Positions 52,117 through 58,785 of a DNA stretch of 58,785 nt are shown one piece after another. The notes under the pieces are model-generated. The model was given only the letters and a program-made list of their open reading frames with translations. It searched no databases and had not been told where the DNA came from. Numbering within the stretch: the stretch's first letter is position 1; each line of letters begins with the position of its first letter. This DNA is from Vavraia culicis subsp. floridensis (taxonomy: Eukaryota > Microsporidia > Pleistophoridae): the NCBI RefSeq assembly GCF_000192795.1, contig NW_007360642.1, forward strand, positions 1 to 58,785, in the 5' to 3' direction. The position numbers and the translations under genes are program-made.

Positions 52117-52575
52117 ATGCTAATCTACAGATTGTTTTCAAATCCAATCAAAGAGAAAATTTTTAAATCTCCGTATTTTAAAGAAATCCGAACCTATGAT
52201 TTGAACCAAACAATCACCGAAGCACAACAACTGTCATCTATTGGTTCGCTCGTGTACGGATCACCTCATCAGTTTATTTGTTTACTGCAGAAGCTCGAAT
52301 CACTGAACATAGGTGACAGTATCATCTTGGAGAAATACCACGAAGCCTTGAAGGGGGACAACTCGTCATTTGTTATGTTTTTTGTCTTTTACATCAGGAT
52401 GACCGTCAGAATGAAAGGAGATTTTGAAGAGATACGAAGGAATCTTTGCAGTGACGAATCATTGATCAATATAATTGACGAGAACAATGAGCATTATACC
52501 ATCACAATCAAGGAAATGCTGAACATGCTGAAGAATGATAGGTATGTCTTGGGTATTTTTATGAAAAACGTTTAG
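52117..52575 (+). CDS. PRP38: Pre-mRNA splicing factor Prp38-like
   Basis: Prp38 is a tri-snRNP-associated factor needed to activate the spliceosome. The 152-residue product covers just the Prp38 core domain. KEKIFKSPYFKEIRTYDLN fits RIYESLYWKEECFGLT, SSIGSLVYGSPHQFICLLQKLESLNIGD fits YIGG-YGG-PTPFLCLLLKMLQIQPE, and YIRMT fits YLRLT. The end, IKEMLNMLKNDRYVLGIFM, fits MDEFIDELL-ERVCDIILP. The basic RS-like tail of animal proteins is absent. ATG 52117 follows ACCCCATTCC, a CCCC motif. Its presence implies that splicing is retained. Confidence 0.88.
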   Translation: MLIYRLFSNPIKEKIFKSPYFKEIRTYDLNQTITEAQQLSSIGSLVYGSPHQFICLLQKLESLNIGDSIILEKYHEALKGDNSSFVMFFVFYIRMTVRMKGDFEEIRRNLCSDESLINIIDENNEHYTITIKEMLNMLKNDRYVLGIFMKNV

Positions 52576-52727
52576 CGATACCAAAATTATCTTTTGATGA
52601 AGCTGGCTTGCACACCCCATTAAAATGTTGACTCTGAAAGTTATTGCTGCAGACGCTGAAGCAAAGAACAATCTTGCAGATATTTACGCCAGAACACGAT
52701 ACTTAGATTTACACAAAAACAAGTTAT

Positions 52728-53243
52728 TTAATACTTCTTCGTAAGACTTTTGAACTCAGCATCGAAATTAAACATTTCGAATCCTTTAGCACATCTCTTT
52801 GCATTTTGCAGGTAATCAGAGAATTCCTTGATGCTTTTGACCTGTTCTGCAACATATTCATCCATGAACTGGCAAAGTGCATAGTCATGGTTTTTGTCTG
52901 CTGCTCTGTATAATTTCAAAATATGCTTGTATGATTCTTCCTCGTATTCAAGCGAAAGCTCGAACACCTCCACAAGCGATTTATAGTCTGTCCTGTCCAA
53001 AGACAATGGTTTAAAGTTTGGACGCAACCCAACTTGGTTCATATAATCGATTATTCCTTTGGCGTGTGTCAGCTCTTCGTTGTATTGTTTATAGAAAAAA
53101 TTGGCGATGCTGGGCAAGGCTATCTCCCTGTTATTGCAGTACTGATACGCCGATTGGTAAAAGTAAAAAGCAAAATTCTCTATTCTTAACTGCTCGCTCA
53201 GTAGTTCTACGGCTTCATCTTCCCATTTTTTCTTTCCTTCCAT
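52728..53243 (-). CDS. Ferritin, heavy-chain-like with complete ferroxidase centre
   Basis: Iron-oxidising and iron-storing 24-mer subunit, 171 residues, no signal or transit peptide, so probably cytosolic. All expected ferroxidase residues are present by alignment to human H-ferritin: E22 (E27), Y29 (Y34), E56/E57 (E61/E62), H60 (H65), E99 (E107), Q134 (Q141). LEYEEESYKHILKLYRAADKN and AEQVKSIKEFSDYL closely match helices C and D of eukaryotic ferritins. The ATG at 53243 has no CCC or clear TATA motif. In an obligate parasite it may buffer host-derived iron. Origin by vertical descent or transfer cannot be told from the sequence alone. Confidence 0.93.
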   Translation of the reverse strand: MEGKKKWEDEAVELLSEQLRIENFAFYFYQSAYQYCNNREIALPSIANFFYKQYNEELTHAKGIIDYMNQVGLRPNFKPLSLDRTDYKSLVEVFELSLEYEEESYKHILKLYRAADKNHDYALCQFMDEYVAEQVKSIKEFSDYLQNAKRCAKGFEMFNFDAEFKSLTKKY

Positions 53244-53773
53244 TGTAGATCTAGTATTTTTCTTTTTTAAAAGACACGTGTAAAAATGATCGTAGAATCA
53301 AATTGGTCATTAATAAATACTTGGTACCGATTGGACATGGATCAAGGAGCAAATAGGGATCTTCGTGGATTAGTGGTCTGTATCACGTATCAGTCTATTC
53401 TCACACAATTCCATTGCCGCATTGAAAATTATAAAATTGCCCTTTGCAAAATACTCGGATCTTCTTGATAGCCATTTCAGAAACCGCATCTATAGAATCG
53501 CTAAAGATTATTTCCCATAACACGTGCTGTTGGCTCACCACAAACTACCATTTGTTCATATGAAACGTGTGCATCACCTTTCTACATTTGACAGGAGATT
53601 GAGGGCACCGTCCACGAGTTTAGGCCGCAGTGTGCCTTGTTCAAAATTTAGGTTTATAAACATGACTATTACGGATACAAAGCAATCATCAAGTCCAAAC
53701 TAATGCAGTTGATCGATTAGTAGCCTCCTTTGTTGAAGCATGAAAAGCAGTAAATACGGCAGCTATTTATTTT
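53244..53773. other. Intergenic region
   Basis: A 60-codon plus ORF (53286-53468, ATG) has no recognisable features. Otherwise nothing is seen. Confidence 0.5.
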
Positions 53774-56700
53774 TTAGATAAATTCAAGGTCTGTATTTAA
53801 ATTTGACGCAACCAAATCTTGAATTTCAGGGCGGTTCACCAAAAAATCGGTAAAACATTTTTCATTCCCTATTATAAACTCTGCAAAACATATCACATAC
53901 ATATAGCGCAGCAGAAATCCCTGCGCTTTTTCGATGTTTTTCGCCACTCCGCTTTTTGCAAGCTCGTCAATTATATCCCTGATGTTTTCGATATGATCAA
54001 ACTTATCGATGGCAGAGTCGGCAAACTTCTTGCTTCGCCGAGCATTAGGCAGAAACTTCAGCAGTTGCTGAATAATAATAAATCTCGGCTTTTTATAGTC
54101 CATTGTCTTCCACGGAAGACCGTCCAGACTGTCTCTCATCAACGTCATATACGACAAAATCATAAACGTGGTTGTACGGCCTCTTCCCATCTGACAGTTG
54201 AAAAGTAACACCATTTCACCTTTGATATTGCACAGCGTATCGTACAGGTAGCTAATTAATCGCGGCATTGGCGCACGCTCGTCAGAAATTGGCACTCTGT
54301 GGAACATCAAAGATTTGACATTGTACACTTCTCTCATCGTCTTGATCATCTCGACTTCCACCCACTTATGTGTAATAACGCATGTACCTTTTGTGAGCGT
54401 TTCGTCATGAACAAGGAGCGAATTGTCTTTGATTTCATCATAAATATCCTTTTTTAGCTGCACCTCCATTTTATGGACAATATCAGAATCAATACCGGTG
54501 ATCTCGATGTTATCATATGGCGCACTGTACCGTCTCAAAACGTAGGGAGTGTTGTTCACGTAAATGACAGGCTCTTCTCTCATGCAGAACCAGTGTATAG
54601 TGGCGCCCATCTTCTGATGCTCCTTCAAAATCTTGTGAAGCAGCTTTTTGACTGCATTAGCCTTCGGCATCGCACATCCGACAATCAAATGGTTTAGAAC
54701 GCGTATGTACCGCATGTTAAAAATGCCATCAATTCTGTACATCGAATCAAAGAGCGAGAATCCTTTGAAATAGTCATTTTTAAGAATAGTCATCGTGCTC
54801 AGCACAGAGCCCTTTCTGCTACCGAGATGCGTGAGCTCCTTGTTTTTATGATTGTATATTTTTATAAAGAAGTCATTGTTGGTGACATCATCTTCAATAT
54901 GGCTGTACATGTTGCAGATCTCGTACCTATTTAGTATCCATGTATCAAAGGGCAGCGAAGACTTGGAGAGTAGATAAGATGCGAAACATATCGTGTAGAA
55001 GTATCTTTTGACTGCGATTATCAATGTCTTGCGGTTGTTCAGTGTTTTCAAGTGCGTGTAGAAATCACAGTCGTTATATTTGGTGAAGAGATGGTCAACT
55101 ATGGCCAGAGAGAAGTAGCCGGAATCTAGCACGCGTATAAGCTCCCGAACAGAGTATATTTTCACCACGTTACTCTTTTCCTTTATTTCGCCATAATTTT
55201 TCCTAACAAGATCGATCCATATACAGAAGAACACGGCTCTCTTGGTATTATATGATATGGCATAGAGGATCTTCTCAGAAATTTCGATTTTCTTGATCAG
55301 TTTTGTGAAGAGCATGAAGTTGCTAAGCTTGAAACGAAAGTTTGGTGTAATTGGAAAGCGATAATAGTCATTTGCATTCTCTGTTATAGATAGAAAATAT
55401 TCATTTGGTGTTTGGATGTCGCTCTCGCACAGATCAGAAATGACCTTTCGAACCAGGTTGCCATCTTCCTCTGTGTAATATTCGAGATATTTTTTCAAGC
55501 GGAGCCGTTCAATCAATCGTTCTTTGATCATGTTTTCTATTTCTTCCAACTTTTGATACGTCACGCTTTCAAATATCTTTATCGAGTTCTTGTATGAGAT
55601 CAGATTCCTTTTCAGATACGCCTCTCCTTTAATGTAAATTAATGGCTCTTCCATAAGATTAAGCAATATACTATTTTTTAGGGCATGTGTGCCTTCAATT
55701 ACAGAAATAGCCTGCAATTTGCTGCCTTCGTCTTGCCTGACCTCGAAAGTCTGTTTCTTTCCCCTGTAAAGCACCAAATGATGATCCTTATCAATACCTG
55801 AGTGCTTGAAAATGGGATGAAATTTACTTTTGAAGTTTATCGGCTTGAACACACTGAAATCACTGCGTCTTTCCGCAAGAAATAGAAATTTTCTATGGTA
55901 CATCTTCTTCTGTTCAACCCATGCCGGAAACTCAATATCGGTACCATGGCATTGGTATTCAGAATAGAATATAAGTGTCATATACCATTCAAGAACGATG
56001 TTGGCTTTGATGATGATCTTGCGATCGTATATTGTGGCTTCCTTCACCAACAAATTTGCTAGTGCGTATTTCAAGTTGTAGTACGGTTCGAACTGTTCAA
56101 GCAAGCAATCGACCAGGTACTTGGAAAATTTGTAGTCAATAATGTATTGTGTAGCGTTGATGATGCTTAGATGGCCAGAAAATATTAGTTTGAGACAGAA
56201 CAGTATTTGGCTCTTGTCTTTGAAAATGGCGCTCTTAAACTCATCACAAGATTCGTAATATTGCTTGGCTTTCTCAGAAGAACGCGTGGTATTGCCTATC
56301 GAAGGTTTCAATAAATTGTGAATCTGCGAGTTAAGAGAAGATTCACCATGGATATCCGGGGATTTATAATTTTTTTCACTAGCCAAACTGACAACCTCCT
56401 CCAACAGATGATTTTTGCTGAAGCCGAGCAGCTTGTATAGACAAGACGCGAATGTTGTCCTTGTGCCTCCTGACGCAGAGTAAAAAACTACCAGAGTGTC
56501 TTTTATTTTGTCATAAACGTTGTCCAAAAACGTAAAAATACCATTTTTGAGTATTGACATTGTCTTAGGAAGTGGTAATCTGTAATATGTTAACTTGGAA
56601 TTTTTCGTTTCGAAGAATTCTCTGGGTGTGTAAACAACTGATGGTTTTACCAGCTCGGATTTCAGACCACCGCTTGTATCATAATGTAACATTAAAAAGC

Positions 56701-57097
56701 CATCATTGTGTTCGATTTCACGACATATTTCCAGCTTCAAACGCGTCTCCTGCTCTTCAATATTTTGAAATATACGTGAGCTTAGCAGGAAGTTGCTGTC
56801 GACAGGTCCGTAAATATTCCTCAATTCATAGCAAAAACCGTCGATCAAAATACAAGGATTTGGTCTGAGATTTATCCATGAAATATTTCGATCAGCAAAC
56901 GACAGAATTTCATCAATTCGTGAGGCATCTAGGGCTGGTAAACAAATGTCATGGAACCTTTGTGCAGTCCTTTCGGCACGTAACAAATGGCCTAGTCGAG
57001 AAGAGTTGTGTAGGCCATCCAAGTCCTTTTTGAGAATCGAGTATTCACAGAGTATCAATCCCGACCGCTTGTAGTTCTTTAGCCTGGCGTCGGTCAT
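53774..57097 (-). CDS. Paladin-like multi-domain protein phosphatase
   Basis: The largest protein of the window, 1,107 residues, built from Paladin-type cysteine-phosphatase modules. The C-terminal module is the best preserved: HWFCMREEPVIYVNNTPYVLR, then GIDSDIVHKMEVQLKKDI, then FHRVPISDERAP and NCQMGRGRTTT with the CX5R loop C968-R974. The N-terminal module has YYRLPLP and YSASGGTRTT (207-213), where the catalytic Cys is Ser, so it should be inactive. A middle module (about 460-650) keeps EEPLIYIKGEAYLKRN and YYRFPI, but its loop reads YAISYNTKRA, with no CX5R. Animal Paladin has been proposed to act on phosphoinositides; the substrate here is unknown. ATG 57097 follows CCCTCAAA. Confidence 0.87.
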   Translation of the reverse strand: MTDARLKNYKRSGLILCEYSILKKDLDGLHNSSRLGHLLRAERTAQRFHDICLPALDASRIDEILSFADRNISWINLRPNPCILIDGFCYELRNIYGPVDSNFLLSSRIFQNIEEQETRLKLEICREIEHNDGFLMLHYDTSGGLKSELVKPSVVYTPREFFETKNSKLTYYRLPLPKTMSILKNGIFTFLDNVYDKIKDTLVVFYSASGGTRTTFASCLYKLLGFSKNHLLEEVVSLASEKNYKSPDIHGESSLNSQIHNLLKPSIGNTTRSSEKAKQYYESCDEFKSAIFKDKSQILFCLKLIFSGHLSIINATQYIIDYKFSKYLVDCLLEQFEPYYNLKYALANLLVKEATIYDRKIIIKANIVLEWYMTLIFYSEYQCHGTDIEFPAWVEQKKMYHRKFLFLAERRSDFSVFKPINFKSKFHPIFKHSGIDKDHHLVLYRGKKQTFEVRQDEGSKLQAISVIEGTHALKNSILLNLMEEPLIYIKGEAYLKRNLISYKNSIKIFESVTYQKLEEIENMIKERLIERLRLKKYLEYYTEEDGNLVRKVISDLCESDIQTPNEYFLSITENANDYYRFPITPNFRFKLSNFMLFTKLIKKIEISEKILYAISYNTKRAVFFCIWIDLVRKNYGEIKEKSNVVKIYSVRELIRVLDSGYFSLAIVDHLFTKYNDCDFYTHLKTLNNRKTLIIAVKRYFYTICFASYLLSKSSLPFDTWILNRYEICNMYSHIEDDVTNNDFFIKIYNHKNKELTHLGSRKGSVLSTMTILKNDYFKGFSLFDSMYRIDGIFNMRYIRVLNHLIVGCAMPKANAVKKLLHKILKEHQKMGATIHWFCMREEPVIYVNNTPYVLRRYSAPYDNIEITGIDSDIVHKMEVQLKKDIYDEIKDNSLLVHDETLTKGTCVITHKWVEVEMIKTMREVYNVKSLMFHRVPISDERAPMPRLISYLYDTLCNIKGEMVLLFNCQMGRGRTTTFMILSYMTLMRDSLDGLPWKTMDYKKPRFIIIQQLLKFLPNARRSKKFADSAIDKFDHIENIRDIIDELAKSGVAKNIEKAQGFLLRYMYVICFAEFIIGNEKCFTDFLVNRPEIQDLVASNLNTDLEFI

Positions 57098-58298
57098 TTT
57101 GAGGGATCAATTTTTTGTAGCGATTTAACATATCAGTATTTTGTAGACCATGAGATGTTGTTGCATTCATTAGCGGCATTCAGGAAAAAACTGAAGGATT
57201 TTGTTTATTTGCTAATATTTCAGGTATTGACTTGTTAATTATCAATATGTTACAATTAAAGTAAGGAATGTATTTCGTCTAGGGTTGAACGTTCATTTAC
57301 AAGTTTACTGCCATAGGAATGGAGTGCTTCAAATATTGCGGTGCAAGAAATTGTCGTTCACCATAGAAAATTCCGTTTTATCATACTATTAGAAGAATTT
57401 TTTTCGCGATCTACATGTGACACTTTCTATTCTATTCTCTATAGGCAAGAAATAGGGACAGATAGATCAACCATACGGTATACGATGAGAAGCACTTGAA
57501 CATCATTTGTAGCATATAAGATCGAACATGCTACTCCGATGCAAGAAATGAGTTCCTTGGGTCCTTCACAGTATTATCGCCGTTTGCATCACGTTTTTCG
57601 GTGATCACAAGGTATGATCTGTTTAACAGGAAACCAGTAGAACTGGCATTTCTATGTTATTTTTTTGTATTCTAGCACTGTATTTGCGTTTATAGGTTGT
57701 TTGGAACACAGCACATCCCTGACAAGTCTTCAGCAGGGCGGCATTCAGGACAACTCATTTTGTTGTCTGTCATGCACAGCCATCTTTCTTTCATCTCACA
57801 TGTCATTTTTCATAATAAGATTTGATCGTGCTTGATTTTTAGTTACATCGTCACTATCAATCATCAGCATGAAAAGGATAGTTTGACAGTTGATTGGTAA
57901 ATCAAAAATTTTTATCCCACATTTACATACAGAACAAAGAGTTGGAGATTGCTATTCAATTCTTTTTTTGAGAATGCTCTCAGCTGTTCCTTATAAAATA
58001 CAATCATCTAAAATGATATGATCATGAAGAGAATTAACTGTTTTTGCACCCTACTGAAAGATTCAAAATAAATGAAAGTAGACAGAAAACATGAAATAGT
58101 GTATTAAAGGAAGGAAATATCATTTAATAAGCAAGTCAACTTTTATCCGTTTTGTAAGAGAAAATAGAGCATCTGATATCCTACTAAAGTTTATTTTACC
58201 TGTCAAAGCGATAAGAAGAATTTTCTTAATTTTGTGATATAGTGTGCTTAAAATAGTTATGTGCTATTTGTGATGTTTTGGTTAGTTAGTTAGTTCTG
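57098..58298. other. Intergenic region
   Basis: Holds GGG/CCC at 57103-57105 of the preceding minus-strand gene. No gene or repeat recognised in the rest. Confidence 0.55.
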
Positions 58299-58491
58299 AT
58301 GGATGAAAAAGTAGTGCGTCTTAACTTATTTGAACCGTACATTCGAGGTAAGTGAATATCTACGTTTCGATAAGCAGGGAGATTCTGTAGTACTAGAGCG
58401 AGATGGTGCTGTTAAAACAAATCAAGCGGGTTTAAAAAAAAATGCGTACAATCATTTTTATCAAATTTTTGAAGAGATAGATAGATTCTAA
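58299..58491 (+). CDS. Possible intron-containing mini-gene (47-52 residues)
   Basis: Exon 1 from ATG 58299 to 58347 encodes MDEKVVRLNLFEPYIR. It ends at a perfect donor GTAAGT (58348), and without splicing the frame stops two codons later. Downstream, one frame stays open to TAA at 58489-58491 and lacks any ATG of its own (LERDGAVKTNQAGLKKN, NHFYQIFEEIDRF). Acceptor AGs at 58381, 58390 or 58396 (introns of 34, 43 or 49 nt) would all join exon 1 to this frame. ACTAG at 58396 looks most like a microsporidian short-intron end. The product is not recognised and there is no CCC motif, so this could be chance. Confidence 0.3.
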
Positions 58492-58544
58492 TCTACGTGT
58501 ACGAGTTTCCTTTTGAAGTAATAACCAATTATTACCCTCGAGTA

Positions 58545-58785
58545 ATGATCGCATTTCACCGTATCATATTATTAATTTTCCACTTTGTAATATTGCTACC
58601 TACTTTGTTGAGCACAGATTCAAGAACGAAAAATGATGAAATTGGCAATAATCTGGAAGAAACAGAAATCGTGCGAATCGATGTCGATGATATGAGCACT
58701 AGCACAGTTGATGAACGTGAGTGCGCAAATGTTGATGATAATAAAAATCGGAAAGAAAATAGGTTGTTTAATAGTAATTTGGTCC
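58545..58785 (+). CDS. Hypothetical secreted protein, 3' end outside the window
   Basis: An ORF that begins at ATG 58545 and is still open at the window end (80 codons seen). The N-terminus has a strong signal peptide (MIAFHRIILLIFHFVILLPTLLS), followed by an acidic, Asn/Asp/Glu/Ser-rich region (NNLEETEIVRIDVDDM, VDDNKNRKEN). The CCC motif ACCCTCGAGTA lies 7 nt before the ATG. The N-terminal layout resembles the secreted protein at 5977-6870, but no sequence similarity is evident. Partial because of the window edge. Confidence 0.65.
   Translation, partial: MIAFHRIILLIFHFVILLPTLLSTDSRTKNDEIGNNLEETEIVRIDVDDMSTSTVDERECANVDDNKNRKENRLFNSNLV

Noticed and set aside
53286..53468. 60-codon plus ORF divergent from ferritin
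   Set aside because: No signal, motif or promoter support.

Overview
The window reads as nuclear DNA of a microsporidian, an obligate intracellular fungal-lineage parasite. Every recognisable protein is a shortened, fast-evolving eukaryotic/fungal type: isoleucyl-tRNA synthetase, DNA primase small subunit, DNA polymerase alpha, Cbf5, Nog1, Rpf2, Rrb1, Pob3, Gwt1, Sec6, Prp38, Apc11 and a Trf4-type poly(A) polymerase. The genes have single exons, and most carry a CCC or GGG tract within about 25 nt of the ATG, a start-proximal signal described in Microsporidia. Density is about one gene per 2.1 kb, with long AT-rich spacers. That suits the larger microsporidian genomes, for example the Trachipleistophora/Vavraia group, better than the compact Encephalitozoon type. 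The genus is inference only.

Layout. 1-12.4 kb: IleRS, primase, a secreted Asn/Ser-rich protein, and two paralogous secreted Cys-rich proteins flanking a Trf4-like nucleotidyltransferase, then a small charged protein. 13.6-20 kb: exocyst Sec6, the ribosome-assembly chaperone Rrb1/GRWD1, and the pseudouridine synthase Cbf5. 20.5-28.1 kb: a single-pass membrane protein, DNA polymerase alpha and a degenerate Arl8-like GTPase. 29.2-34.4 kb: two tandem membrane-anchored alpha/beta hydrolases and the FACT subunit Pob3. 35.5-39.7 kb: two genes of unknown function between two nearly identical 260-bp inverted repeats. 39.9-44.4 kb: Gwt1, Rpf2, Nog1. 44.4-47.8 kb: a gene-poor stretch. 47.8-57.1 kb: a small charged protein, a zinc-finger/BRCT protein, Apc11, Prp38, a ferritin and a very large Paladin-like phosphatase. 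The last 500 bp hold a possible intron-containing mini-gene and the start of another secreted protein, cut by the window end.

Functional groups. Cbf5, Nog1, Rpf2 and Rrb1 belong to ribosome biogenesis. Pol alpha and primase small subunit belong to one complex but lie 18 kb apart. Sec6, Arl8-like and Gwt1 belong to secretion and cell-surface assembly. The secreted and membrane proteins are lineage-specific, and four of them share a TATA-like element (AAAAGTATA(T)AAA) 19-24 nt before the ATG that was not seen in front of the housekeeping genes.

No transposase, rRNA, CRISPR array or convincing tRNA was recognised. Several apparent ORF starts at TTG or GTG were moved to the first sensible ATG. 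Family assignments come from motif and alignment memory, not from a database search.
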